Under the pieces are notes generated by a model that was not told the origin of the DNA, did not search any database, and worked only from the letters and a program-made list of their open reading frames with translations. This document shows positions 8,673 through 18,145 of a stretch of 64,000 bases of DNA, in pieces. Both the position numbers and the translations under genes were made by a program. Origin of the DNA: Accumulibacter sp. (GTDB taxonomy: Bacteria > Pseudomonadota > Gammaproteobacteria > Burkholderiales > Rhodocyclaceae); assembly GCF_036625195.1 (NCBI RefSeq), contig NZ_JAZKUG010000001.1, forward strand, positions 3,286,001 through 3,350,000, written 5' to 3'. Positions within the stretch are counted from its first letter, which is position 1, and every line of letters starts with the position of its first letter.

Positions 8673-10559
8673 ATGAACGACAAGGCCATCCTCATCGTCG
8701 AGGACGAGTTCATCGTGGCGGCGGACATCAAGGCGCGCCTGATCCGCTTCGGGTACCGGGCGATCGACGGCTGTCCGAGTGGTGAACAGGCACTCGAACT
8801 GAGCGAGCGGCTGCGCCCCGACCTGGTGCTGATGGACATCCATCTCGCCGGCGCCATGGACGGTGTCGCTGCGGCGGAGGAGATTCGCCGGCGCTTCGGC
8901 ATCCCGGTGGTCTTCCTCACCGCCTATTCGGAGGACGCGACGCTCGAAAGGGCGAAGCAGGCCGAGCCCTCCGGGTATATCCTGAAGCCTTTCGACGACC
9001 GCGAACTCAGGGTCGTCGTCGACATGGCGCTCTACAGGCATGGGGCCGAAGAAGCGCTGCGGCGAAGCGAGCAGAGTTACCGGATGCTGTTCGAGACCGT
9101 GTCGCAGGGAGTGGTCTATCAGAACCTCGAGGGCTGCATCACGGCCGCCAATCCTGCTGCCGAGCGCATTCTCGGCGTTGGCCTGCAGCAGCTGCGCAAT
9201 CGCCGCTCAGCGGACCCGTGCTGGCAGGCGTTGCACGAGGACGGTTCGGCATTTCCCGGCGAGCAGCATCCGAGCATGGTCGCGCTGCGCACCGGCCAGG
9301 CGGTGCGCAACGTCGTGATGGGGGTCTTCAATCCAGTCCGCGGAAAGTACGTCTGGATCGACGTCATCGCCATGCCGCTGTTCAAGGACGGCCGGCTGGT
9401 CGAGGTTTACAGCTGCTTCGACGACATCACCGAGCGCCGGCGAGCCGAAGGCGAGCTGGCGCATTACCGGCTGCATCTCGAGGAGCTGGTGGCGACGCGC
9501 ACCGTCGAACTGGCGGCGGCGCGCGACGCGGCCGAGGCCGCGAGCCGGGCGAAGAGCGTCTTCCTGGCCAACATGAGCCACGAGATCCGGACGCCGATGA
9601 ACGCCATCATCGGCTTGACCCACCTGCTGCGACGAAGTACCGTTGATGCGCGGCAGCAGGCGCAACTCGGCAAGATCGCCGATGCCGCCCAGCACCTGCT
9701 GTCGATCATCAACGATGTCCTCGACCTGGCGAAGATCGACGCCGGCAGGCTCGACCTCGAGCAGGCCGATTTCGCTCTGGCAGCCGTGCTCGACCAGATC
9801 CGCTCCGTTCTTGCCGAACAGGCCGTCGCGAAGGGGCTCGAGCTGCTGTTCGACGTCGATCCGGCCTTGCCCACCGGCCTGCATGGCGACGCGATGCGTC
9901 TGACGCAGGTGCTGCTGAATCTCGTCAGCAATGCGATCAAGTTCACCGAGCGGGGATCCGTACTCCTGCGGGCGCGGATGATCGAGGAGCGCGCCGCCGA
10001 CGTGCTCGTTCGCTTCGAGGTGCGCGACAGCGGCATCGGCATCGCACCCGACACCCTTGGCCGCCTGTTCGGCGCCTTCGAGCAGGCCGACTCGTCGACG
10101 ACCCGCCGCTACGGCGGCACGGGGCTGGGGCTGGCGATCTGCCAGCGCCTGGCGCAGCTGATGGGCAGCACGATCAAGGTGGACAGTCGCCCGGGCGAGG
10201 GCAGCAGCTTCGGCTTCGTGGTGCGTCTCGGCAGGAGCGGCGGGGACGCAGATCGCGGCTTGCCGCGGCACCAGCCGCCGCCGCCGAGGTCAACGGCGCA
10301 GCCGGCGGAACCTGGAACCGTCGCGCCGGATGCCGTCGATTGGCCGACTGCGCGCGCCCTCTTGGCGCGGCTGGAGGATCTGCTGCAGGCGGACGATATC
10401 GAAGCGAATCAGGTCCTGCATGAATCGGCTCCGCTGTTGCGCCTGGCCCTGGGCGAGCAGCTGGACCGCCTGCAGCGGCAGGTGAACGCTTTCGAGTACG
10501 GCACTGCGCTGGCTTCGCTCGGCGCCGCTCGCGCCGCTCGTTCCGAGCTGGCCCGGTGA
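8673..10559 (+). CDS. Response-regulator/sensor kinase REC-PAS-HisKA-HATPase
   Basis: The product is 628 residues. The start is ATG 8673, after GGGAGGAG (8662-8669); the in-frame ATG-less extension into the previous gene is ignored. It begins with a receiver domain (LIVEDEFIVAADI, Asp55 in LVLMDIHLAG, Lys in ILKPFDD), then a PAS domain (about 130-255), coiled coil, HisKA with His303 (NMSHEIRTPMN), HATPase_c (NLVSNAIKF, DSGIGIAP, GTGLGLA) and the helical tail (about 555-628) also found at 2-3421 and 20093-23959. With the receiver first and the kinase after it, this protein takes phosphate in and passes a signal on. The HisKA_2 kinase directly upstream is the probable donor. It lacks a C-terminal REC or Hpt. 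Its stop overlaps the GTG of the next gene as GTGA. Confidence 0.93.
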   Translation: MNDKAILIVEDEFIVAADIKARLIRFGYRAIDGCPSGEQALELSERLRPDLVLMDIHLAGAMDGVAAAEEIRRRFGIPVVFLTAYSEDATLERAKQAEPSGYILKPFDDRELRVVVDMALYRHGAEEALRRSEQSYRMLFETVSQGVVYQNLEGCITAANPAAERILGVGLQQLRNRRSADPCWQALHEDGSAFPGEQHPSMVALRTGQAVRNVVMGVFNPVRGKYVWIDVIAMPLFKDGRLVEVYSCFDDITERRRAEGELAHYRLHLEELVATRTVELAAARDAAEAASRAKSVFLANMSHEIRTPMNAIIGLTHLLRRSTVDARQQAQLGKIADAAQHLLSIINDVLDLAKIDAGRLDLEQADFALAAVLDQIRSVLAEQAVAKGLELLFDVDPALPTGLHGDAMRLTQVLLNLVSNAIKFTERGSVLLRARMIEERAADVLVRFEVRDSGIGIAPDTLGRLFGAFEQADSSTTRRYGGTGLGLAICQRLAQLMGSTIKVDSRPGEGSSFGFVVRLGRSGGDADRGLPRHQPPPPRSTAQPAEPGTVAPDAVDWPTARALLARLEDLLQADDIEANQVLHESAPLLRLALGEQLDRLQRQVNAFEYGTALASLGAARAARSELAR

Positions 10560-12529
10560 GCCCGACGGCTGTCGATGATGCGGCGCGCCTGAACGACAGG
10601 CGTTTCACGACACGTTCCGCCCTGACGATCGCCGTCGTCTACGCCGCGCTCGGCTGCCTGTGGATTCTGCTCTCCGACCAGGCGGTCGAGTCGCTGTTCA
10701 GCACCCCGGAAGCGATCATCCGCGCCAGCATGCTGAAAGGCTGGCTCTATGTCGCAGCGACTTCGCTGTTGCTGTTCTTCCTCGTCAGACATTATCTGGG
10801 CAAACTGCAGGCCTCGCTGCGACGCGAGGTCGAGAACCTGCGCGACCGGCAGCGCACCTATGAGCTGCTTGCCGCCATCTCCGAACATTCGGACGACGCG
10901 ATCTTCGCCAAGGACCTCGATGGCCGCTATCTGCTGTTCAACCCCGCCGCCAGCCGCTTTGTCGGCAGGCCGGCGGGCGAAGTCCTCGGCCGCGACGAGC
11001 GCGCGCTCTTCCCGGCGGCGCAGGCGGCGATGGTCCGCGCGGTCGATGAACGCGTCATTGCCACCGGCTGCATCGAAACCAACGAGGAAGTGCTCGACTT
11101 GCCCCACGGCAGGCGGACCTTCCTCTCGACGAGGGGGCCGCTGCGCGATGCCGGGCAGCGCATCATCGGCATCTTCGGCATCTCGCGCGACATCACCGCC
11201 AGCCAGCAGGCGCGCGATGCGCTGCTGCAAAGCGCGGTGCGCCTGCGCCTGCTGGTCGAGCATTCGCCGGTGGCGCTGGCGATGTTCGACCGCGACATGT
11301 GCTACGTTGCGGCCAGCGACCGCTGGTCGAAGGAATTCGGTCTGGGCGGGCAGAGCCTCATCGGTCGCTCGCACTACGAGGTCTTCCCCGAGATCGGCGA
11401 GGAAGCGAAGGAACTGCATCGACGGGGGCTCGCGGGCGAGGCGCTGGGCAGCGAGGCGGACCGTTTCGACCGCGCCGACGGCAGCGTGCAGTGGCTGCGC
11501 TGGCAGCTGCGCCCGTGGCTGCTGCCGGAAGGCGCGATCGGCGGCATCGTCATCTTCGCCGAGGACATCTCGCAACGCATGGCGACCGAGATCGCGCTGG
11601 GCGAGAGCGAGCGCCGTTTCCATGACATCGTCGAGGCTTCCGCCGACTGGATCTGGGAAGTCGATGGCGAGGCCCGCTACACCTACGCCTCCGCGGGCGT
11701 CGAGAGCCTGCTCGGCTACAGCGCGGCCGAAGTGATCGGCAGGACGCCCTTCGATTTCATGCCGCCGGTCGAGGCGGAACGCGTACGTTCGCTGTTTCGC
11801 GACATCGCTGCGCGCCGGGCGCCTTTCCGCGACCTCGACAACGTCCACCTGCACCGGGACGGCAGCCTGCGCCACGTGTCGACCAATGGCATGCCGATCC
11901 TCGCCGCCGACGGAACGCTGCGCGGTTATCGCGGACTGGACCGCGACGTCAGCGCACGCAAGGCTGCCGAACTGGCGCTGCAGCGGCTGGCCGACGACCT
12001 CGGCGCGACGCTGCGGGCGATTCCCGACCTGCTGTTCGAGCTCGATGCCGATGGCCGCTACTGCAAGGTCATGGCCACGCAGGAAGCCCTGCTGGCCGCT
12101 CCCGCCGATCAATTGCTCGGCCGCAAGCTGACCGACGTGCTGCCGCCCGAGGCGGCCGCGACGGGGCTGGCGGCGCTGGCGGCCGCCAGCCGGTGCGGTA
12201 CGGATTATGGCCGGACGATCACGTTGCCGGTGGCGGAAGGCAGCCGCCATTTCGAGATTTCGGTCGCCTGCAAGCCGATGGTGGCGGGCCAGACCCAACG
12301 GTTCATCGTCCTGTCGCGCGACATCACCCGCCGCAAGGTGGCCGAAGACGAACTGCGGCAGCGCAATGCCGAACTCGAGCGCTTCAACCGCGCTACCATC
12401 GGTCGCGAGCTCGACATGCTCGAGATGAAGCAGACGATCAACGCGCTGTCGCGGGAGCTCGGCCGCGAAGCGCCCTATCCGCTGGTTTTTCTGGAGGACC
12501 AGGCGGGTGCGACGACAGGCCGCAGGTGA
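10556..12529 (+). CDS. Membrane-anchored multi-PAS protein without catalytic domain
   Basis: The product is 657 residues with a GTG start that overlaps the preceding stop by 4 bases (GTGA). Two membrane helices near residues 23-45 and 58-80 frame a short loop (LWILLSDQAVESL). This N-terminal unit is shared with the product at 16940. Four PAS domains follow (about 100-220, 225-345, 350-470 and 480-600). The second is the PAS_4-like type with MFDRDM and GRSHYEVFPEIGE, also found in the kinases at 12619 and 20093. The last 50 residues carry LERFNRATIGRELDM, a conserved coiled-coil ending also found at 16940 and 18142. No kinase, cyclase, phosphodiesterase or receiver domain is present, so it probably acts as a sensory partner. 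The following kinase starts 89 bases downstream. Confidence 0.88.
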   Translation: MSPTAVDDAARLNDRRFTTRSALTIAVVYAALGCLWILLSDQAVESLFSTPEAIIRASMLKGWLYVAATSLLLFFLVRHYLGKLQASLRREVENLRDRQRTYELLAAISEHSDDAIFAKDLDGRYLLFNPAASRFVGRPAGEVLGRDERALFPAAQAAMVRAVDERVIATGCIETNEEVLDLPHGRRTFLSTRGPLRDAGQRIIGIFGISRDITASQQARDALLQSAVRLRLLVEHSPVALAMFDRDMCYVAASDRWSKEFGLGGQSLIGRSHYEVFPEIGEEAKELHRRGLAGEALGSEADRFDRADGSVQWLRWQLRPWLLPEGAIGGIVIFAEDISQRMATEIALGESERRFHDIVEASADWIWEVDGEARYTYASAGVESLLGYSAAEVIGRTPFDFMPPVEAERVRSLFRDIAARRAPFRDLDNVHLHRDGSLRHVSTNGMPILAADGTLRGYRGLDRDVSARKAAELALQRLADDLGATLRAIPDLLFELDADGRYCKVMATQEALLAAPADQLLGRKLTDVLPPEAAATGLAALAAASRCGTDYGRTITLPVAEGSRHFEISVACKPMVAGQTQRFIVLSRDITRRKVAEDELRQRNAELERFNRATIGRELDMLEMKQTINALSRELGREAPYPLVFLEDQAGATTGRR

Positions 12530-12618
12530 CCCATCGTGGCGACCCGCTGCCGCAGCGTCCGCGTCACTTCGCCGGCGATCCGGAAAGCGGCGTGGCGCCC
12601 GGTGCCGGGGGAAGAGCC

Positions 12619-15600
12619 ATGAAGTTGCGGCCACTCGCTTCGTTCCTCGTGCGGCTGATCTGGCTGTGCATTGCGCCGCTGCTGCTGCTCGCCGTCTGGC
12701 TGGCATGGGACAGCCTGCGGCAACAGGAAGCCCGGCACCTGCGCGAGGGCGGCAACCTGGCGCACAACCAGGCCACTGCCCACGACAGCTTCCTGATTGC
12801 GCGCATCGGCGCGCTGCAGGTGCTCGCAAATTCGCGGCTGGCCGATGATCCGCGGCGCTGGCCGGATCTCTATGCCGATGCGTTGAGCTTCGAGAAGAGT
12901 TTCGGGAGCCACGTCATTCTCGCCGACAGTACGCGACAGATGCTCTTCAACACGCGCATACCCTTTGGCGCGAACCTGCCCAGGTTGCCGCTGCCGCAGG
13001 GGCGCAGCGTCGTGCCGCTGGTGCTCGAAACCGGCCAGCCGCAGGTGAGCGACATCGTCTTCGGGCCAGTCGCCAACGTGCCGCTGCTCGCCATCGTCGT
13101 GCCCGGGCTGCGCGACGGCAAGGTCGGCCACCTGCTGCTGACGACGATCGAGGTGGCGCAGGTGCAGCAGCGCCTCGACCGGGTGGCGATGCCTGATGAC
13201 TGGTCGCTCGCCTTGCAGGACGGCACTGGTGCCGACATCGCGCGACGTTCGCCGGCCGGCTTCGACAGCACGCGCGATGTCGATGCCGACCACCGCTTCG
13301 TCGTCCCGCTGGCACATTCCGCCTGGTCGGTGGTCGTCGAGATTCCACGCCAGAGCCATCAGGCCGCGCAGCTGAGGTCGCTCGTCATCCTGGCCGGTGC
13401 GATCCTGCTCGCCACGCTCGCCGGCATCGTCGGCGGCGTCCTCGCCAGCCGGCGAATCAAGCGCGAGGCGACGATGCTTGTCGCCGCCGAGGAGTCGGGC
13501 ACCACTTCCGGCATTGCCGAGTTCAGCGCGGCGCGCGCGCGCATCGATGACGCCCGGGCGGCGAAGAACGCCAGTGACGAGCGGTTTCACCGCTTGCTTG
13601 ATGGCGCGCCGCTGGCGCTGGCGATGGTTGCCGACGACGGTCGCATCGTGCGGCTCAACGGACGCTTCCACGAGCTCTTCGGTTATACGGTGGACGAACT
13701 GCCGGATGTCGACGCGTGGTTTCAGCGAGCCTACCCGGAGGCCGCGGCGCGCGAGCGCGCCCGCGCCAACTGGCGGCGCAGTGCCGCCGGCGCAGACATC
13801 GGCCCGCGCGAGCACCGGATTGCCTGCCAGGACGGCACTTGGCGCGACATCCTCATTTCGTCGATCCCGCAGCCGGAAGGAACGTTGGCGTTCTTCATCG
13901 ACTTCACCGCGCAGAAGCAGGCCGGGTTGGCGCTGCAGGCTGCCCTGGCGGAGCAGAGCGCGGCGCGGCGGGAGGCGGAGAGCAACGCCGTGGCATTGCA
14001 GGAAAGCCGGCAGCGGCTGCGCTTGCTGATCGACCACGCGCCGGCAGCCCTCGCCATGTTCGACCGCGAGATGCGCTATCTTGCCGTCAGCCGCCGCTGG
14101 CGCGACGACTACGGCCTCGCCGGGCACGACCTCATTGGCCGCTCGCATTACGACGTCTTCCCCGAGATCGGCGAGGCCTGGAAAGCGGCGCACCAGCGCG
14201 GACTGGCGGGCGAGACCGTCAGCCGCGACGAGGAGCGCTTCGAGCGCGCCGACGGCAGCGTGCGCTGGGAGCGCTGGCAGCTGCGGCCGTGGCAGGCCGG
14301 CGACGGCACGGTCGGCGGCATCGTCATCTTCTCCGAGGACATCACGCAGCGAAAGATTGCCGAAGACCGGCTCCGCGAGGCCTTCGACGAGCAGCAGCGC
14401 GCGCGCCTGGCGGCACTGAGCCTGATGGAGGACGCGCAGGTGGCGCGTGCACGCGCCGAGGCCGCCGCCGATGCGCTGCGCAAGCTGTCGCAGGCCGTCG
14501 AGCAAAGTCCCGAAAGCATCGTCATCACCGACCTTTCAGGGACGATCGAATACGTCAATGAGGCCTTCCTGCGACAGACCGGCTACGGTCGCGACGTACT
14601 GATCGGCGGCAATCCGCGTCTCCTGCAATCCGGCAGGACGCCGCCGGCAACCTATGCCTCGCTGTGGGCGAGCCTGCAGCGTGGCGAGACGTGGAAGGGG
14701 GAGTTCGTCAACCGGCGCCGGGACGGCAGTGAATACATCGAGTCTGCCATCGTTTCTCCGATCCGCCAGCCGGATGGCACGGTTTCGCACTACGTCGCCG
14801 TCAAGGACGACGTCACCGAGATGAAGCAGCTGGGCGAGGAACTCGCCGCCCACCGACACCATCTCGAGGAACTCGTCGAGCAGCGCACGGTCGAGCTGCG
14901 CGAGGCGCGCACGCGGGCGGAGGCAGCCAGCCGCTCGAAGAGCGCCTTCCTCACCAACATGAGCCACGAGATCCGCACGCCGATGAACGCGATCATCGGC
15001 CTCACCCACCTGCTGCGGCGCGATGCCACCTCGTCGCTCGCCCGCGAGCGGCTGGGCCGGATCGACGACGCGGCGAGGCATCTGCTCGCGGTCATCAACG
15101 ACATCCTCGATCTGGCGAAGATCGAGGCGGGCCGGATCGAGCTGGAAACGCAGGACTTCGCGCTGGAAGCAGTGCTCGACCATGTCGCCAGCCTGATCGG
15201 CGAGGACGCGGCCGCCAAGGGGCTGAGCGTGCGCATTGACGGCGACCACGTTCCCCGCTGGCTGCGTGGCGACCTGACCCGACTGCGCCAGTGCCTGCTC
15301 AATTGCGCCGGCAACGCCGTCAAATTCACCCGGCAGGGGGGCATCGTCCTGCGCGCCCGCCTAGTCGATCGCGACGCAAGCCGCAGCCTGGTACGCTTCG
15401 AGGTCGAGGACAGCGGCATCGGCATCGCGCCGGATGTGCTGCCGCGGCTGTTCCAGTCGTTCGAGCAGGCCGATGCCTCGACGACCCGCCAGTACGGCGG
15501 TACGGGACTCGGGCTGGCGATCACGCGCCGCCTGGCGCAGATGATGGGCGGCGATGCCGGCGCCGAAAGCACGCCCGGGGTGGGCAGCCGCGTCTGGTTC

Positions 15601-16512
15601 ACCGCCTGGCTGGAGCACGGTGAGCCGGTACCCGCCGGCAGCGGTCCGACAAGCGGCGTCAGTGCCGCCGAGCTGCGCCGCTCGCATGCCGGCCGACGCG
15701 TGCTTCTGGTCGAAGACAACCCGCTCAACGCCGAAGTGGCAACGGAACTCCTGCGCGAGGCCGGGGTGTCCGTCGACGTCGCCGAGAATGGTCGGTTGGC
15801 GGTCGAGTGGCTGGGCAACCACGCCTGCGACCTCGTCCTGATGGACCTGCAGATGCCCGAGATGGACGGTTTCGCGGCGACGCGTGCGATCCGCTCCCTG
15901 CCCGGACGCGAAGGCGTGGCGATCCTGGCGATGACCGCGAATGCCTTCGACGACGATCGCCAGGCCTGTCTGGCAGCGGGCATGAACGATTTCGTCGCCA
16001 AACCGGTCGATCCGCCGACCCTCTATGCCGCGCTGCAGAAGTGGCTGCCGGTCATGGACCCGGCAGCGGAGGGCGGGCAGGCAGGTGGCGGCGGGGCGGT
16101 GTCCGGGCACAGCGCTGCGCCGCCCGTTGCCGACGACGAGACCGTCATCGCCCGCCTGGCGAAGCATCCGGGCATGGATCTGCGGCAGGGCCTGGGCGTC
16201 GTGCGCGGCAATCGGGTCAAGCTGCTGAGCCTGTTGCGCTCGATGCTGACTGCGCAGCGGAACGCGATGCGCGAAGTGGAAGACTGCCTGCAGCGTGGTG
16301 CCGGCGCGGAGGCGCGGCGCATTGCGCATACGCTCAAGGGTGTGGCGGCGACGCTTGGCGCACGGGAGCTGGCGGCGGCCGCACAGGCGGTCGAGAGGCC
16401 CCTGGCAAGGGATCCCGGCGTGGCGCCGGCCGATCTCCCGCTGCTGGTCGCGGCGGTCGACGGCGAACTCGCGCAGCTGCTGGCGATCATCGACAGCCCG
16501 GCGCCGCGCTGA
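12619..16512 (+). CDS. Membrane hybrid sensor histidine kinase (dCache-like, PAS x3, REC, Hpt)
   Basis: The product is 1297 residues. The start is ATG 12619 behind GGGGGAAGAG; it leads at once into a membrane helix (residues 7-31), which settles the start. A periplasmic dCache-like sensor (about 35-250) is closed by a second helix (about 253-277). PAS domains span about 315-430, 460-580 and 615-745; a coiled coil leads to HisKA with His783 (NMSHEIRTPMN), HATPase_c (NCAGNAVKF, DSGIGIAP, GTGLGLA), a receiver with Asp1076 (LVLMDLQMPEMDG) and Hpt with His1237 (AHTLKGVAA). It combines outside sensing with several cytoplasmic PAS inputs in one relay protein. The ligand is unknown. Unlike three other kinases of the array it lacks the extra helical tail after Hpt. 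Confidence 0.93.
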   Translation: MKLRPLASFLVRLIWLCIAPLLLLAVWLAWDSLRQQEARHLREGGNLAHNQATAHDSFLIARIGALQVLANSRLADDPRRWPDLYADALSFEKSFGSHVILADSTRQMLFNTRIPFGANLPRLPLPQGRSVVPLVLETGQPQVSDIVFGPVANVPLLAIVVPGLRDGKVGHLLLTTIEVAQVQQRLDRVAMPDDWSLALQDGTGADIARRSPAGFDSTRDVDADHRFVVPLAHSAWSVVVEIPRQSHQAAQLRSLVILAGAILLATLAGIVGGVLASRRIKREATMLVAAEESGTTSGIAEFSAARARIDDARAAKNASDERFHRLLDGAPLALAMVADDGRIVRLNGRFHELFGYTVDELPDVDAWFQRAYPEAAARERARANWRRSAAGADIGPREHRIACQDGTWRDILISSIPQPEGTLAFFIDFTAQKQAGLALQAALAEQSAARREAESNAVALQESRQRLRLLIDHAPAALAMFDREMRYLAVSRRWRDDYGLAGHDLIGRSHYDVFPEIGEAWKAAHQRGLAGETVSRDEERFERADGSVRWERWQLRPWQAGDGTVGGIVIFSEDITQRKIAEDRLREAFDEQQRARLAALSLMEDAQVARARAEAAADALRKLSQAVEQSPESIVITDLSGTIEYVNEAFLRQTGYGRDVLIGGNPRLLQSGRTPPATYASLWASLQRGETWKGEFVNRRRDGSEYIESAIVSPIRQPDGTVSHYVAVKDDVTEMKQLGEELAAHRHHLEELVEQRTVELREARTRAEAASRSKSAFLTNMSHEIRTPMNAIIGLTHLLRRDATSSLARERLGRIDDAARHLLAVINDILDLAKIEAGRIELETQDFALEAVLDHVASLIGEDAAAKGLSVRIDGDHVPRWLRGDLTRLRQCLLNCAGNAVKFTRQGGIVLRARLVDRDASRSLVRFEVEDSGIGIAPDVLPRLFQSFEQADASTTRQYGGTGLGLAITRRLAQMMGGDAGAESTPGVGSRVWFTAWLEHGEPVPAGSGPTSGVSAAELRRSHAGRRVLLVEDNPLNAEVATELLREAGVSVDVAENGRLAVEWLGNHACDLVLMDLQMPEMDGFAATRAIRSLPGREGVAILAMTANAFDDDRQACLAAGMNDFVAKPVDPPTLYAALQKWLPVMDPAAEGGQAGGGGAVSGHSAAPPVADDETVIARLAKHPGMDLRQGLGVVRGNRVKLLSLLRSMLTAQRNAMREVEDCLQRGAGAEARRIAHTLKGVAATLGARELAAAAQAVERPLARDPGVAPADLPLLVAAVDGELAQLLAIIDSPAPR

Positions 16513-16715
16513 TCCTTCGCCGCCAGCGGTCGCGCGCCTCGCGTGCGGCGCCGACTGCGGATCCGGCGCGACGTCGCGCTGCGACCGACGCCTGCTGCCA
16601 CGCACGCGGTCGCGGCGACGAGGCCTCAGCGGAGCATGGCCCGGCCGGAGAAAATGCCCGGGCGACGAGCAGCGATCTGTTCTAAACTACCGGGTCTTGG
16701 CGAGAGGCACGATCG

Positions 16716-16943
16716 ATGGCAGAGGGCACGCGGGCGACGATCCTGATCGTCGATGATTCGGCAGAGAATCTGCAGGTTCTCCCGGGTCTGCCGGCGAGCG
16801 CGTACCGGGTGCTGGCGGCGACATCGGGCGGGCGTTGCCGCGACCTGGCGCACGACCGGCCGGCGCCCGACCTGGTCCGGCGGGACATCCGCATGCGGCA
16901 CCGGAACGGCTGGCGACGATGCCGTGCGCCTGGGCGGGCATGA
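16716..16943 (+). pseudogene. Decayed receiver-domain remnant
   Basis: A 75-codon frame opens like a receiver domain: ILIVDDSAENLQVL matches the first beta strand and acidic pair of response regulators, and the spacing to PDLVRRDIRM fits the phospho-Asp strand (normally LILLDIMMP). After that the frame runs into Arg-rich sequence and stops, so the Thr/Ser and Lys strands are missing. The hydrophobic residues before the Asp are replaced by two Arg. The start is ATG 16716 with no clear ribosome site. I read it as the front half of a response regulator gene that has decayed. Its end overlaps the start of the following PAS protein by 4 bases, so the old junction may once have been a coupled pair. 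Confidence 0.6.
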
Positions 16944-18145
16944 CGCAGCAGCAGCACCTCGGGCGCCGCCGGAAGCTTGACCAGGCTTCGTTTCTGGTCG
17001 TATCGACCTACGGCGTTTTCGCCAGCCTCTGGATCCTGCTCTCGGACCGTGCAGTGGAGTCGCTGCTCACCGACCCGGACCAGATCATTCGCGTCAGCCT
17101 GTTCAAGGGCTGGCTGTTCGTCGCCGTCACCACGCTGCTGCTCTATGTCCTCGTGCGGCGCCAGTTCAGCCGCATCGACGCCGCGCACCGGAGCGAGATC
17201 GCGATGCAGGAGGAGAGGCAGCGATCCCTCGAGTTGCTGCAGGCCATTGCCGACCATTCGGACGATGCCATCTATGCCAAGGATCTCCAGGGCCGCTACC
17301 TGCTGTTCAACCAGGCGGCGTGTCGCTATGTCGGCAAGCCGGCCGCGGCGGTGCTCGGTCACGACGACCGGGATCTCTTCCCGGAGGAGCAGGCCCGGCT
17401 GCTGATGGCCATCGGCGAGCGCATCGTTGCCGGCGAGCGGATCGAGACGAGCGAGGACTGCCTCGACACGGCGCTCGGCAAGCGGACGTTTCTGGCCACG
17501 AAGGGGCCGTTGCGCGATGCCGAGGGGCGGATCTGCGGCATCTTCGGCATCTCGCGGGACATCAGCGAGCGCCGGCGGGCAGCGGACGCGCTGGCGGAAC
17601 GTGAACAGATGTTCCGCTCGCTGACCAGCAACCTGCCGGGAGCGGTCTACCGCTGCGAGTTGCTGCCGCCGTGGCGCGCGACGATGATGTCGGATGGCGT
17701 CCTGGCGTTGACCGGGCATTCGGCACGGGACTTCCTTCGCGAGGAGAATCCCCTGCCGTGGCAAGACCTGATCTTCGCCGCGGATCTGCCACGGGTGCGG
17801 CAGGAGGTCGACGCCGCGATCCGGGATGACCGTCCATTCAGCACCGTCTACCGCATTCATCGGGCCGACGGGGACGTGCGCTGGGTACTCGACCACGCGC
17901 GGCCGATCCGCGCTGCGGCCGGAACGGAGCTCCACTTCGATGGCGTGATCTTCGATGTCACCGACCGCAAGCAGGCGGAAGACGAGCTGCGCGAGCGCAA
18001 CACCGAGCTCGAACGACTCGGTCGCGCGACGATTGGTCGCGAGCTGGCGATGATCGAGATGAAGAAATGCATCAACGCACTGTCGCTCGAACTCGGCCGT
18101 GCGCCCCCCTATCCCCTGGCCTTTGCACGGGATGACCCGGCATGA
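16940..18145 (+). CDS. Membrane-anchored double-PAS protein without catalytic domain
   Basis: The product is 401 residues. ATG 16940 is preferred because GGGCGGG lies just before it; an ATG at 16919 would add seven residues. Two membrane helices with LWILLSDRAVESLL between them (about 20-70) match the N-terminus of the product at 10556, so the two are paralogues. Two PAS/PAC domains follow (about 95-215 and 220-345). The second is the PAS_3 type, with a Trp-rich core around RWVLDHARPI. The C-terminal coiled coil carries LERLGRATIGRELAMIEMK and ends with PPYPLAF. There is no output domain. The stop overlaps the next gene by 4 bases (ATGA), so the two products are likely made together and may form one receptor complex. 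Confidence 0.87.
   Translation: MTQQQHLGRRRKLDQASFLVVSTYGVFASLWILLSDRAVESLLTDPDQIIRVSLFKGWLFVAVTTLLLYVLVRRQFSRIDAAHRSEIAMQEERQRSLELLQAIADHSDDAIYAKDLQGRYLLFNQAACRYVGKPAAAVLGHDDRDLFPEEQARLLMAIGERIVAGERIETSEDCLDTALGKRTFLATKGPLRDAEGRICGIFGISRDISERRRAADALAEREQMFRSLTSNLPGAVYRCELLPPWRATMMSDGVLALTGHSARDFLREENPLPWQDLIFAADLPRVRQEVDAAIRDDRPFSTVYRIHRADGDVRWVLDHARPIRAAAGTELHFDGVIFDVTDRKQAEDELRERNTELERLGRATIGRELAMIEMKKCINALSLELGRAPPYPLAFARDDPA

Noticed and set aside
3364..8920. Very long minus-strand open frames under the kinase genes (956 and 893 codons)
   Set aside because: They are antisense shadows caused by GC-rich third positions, without any domain, while the plus strand codes clear kinases.
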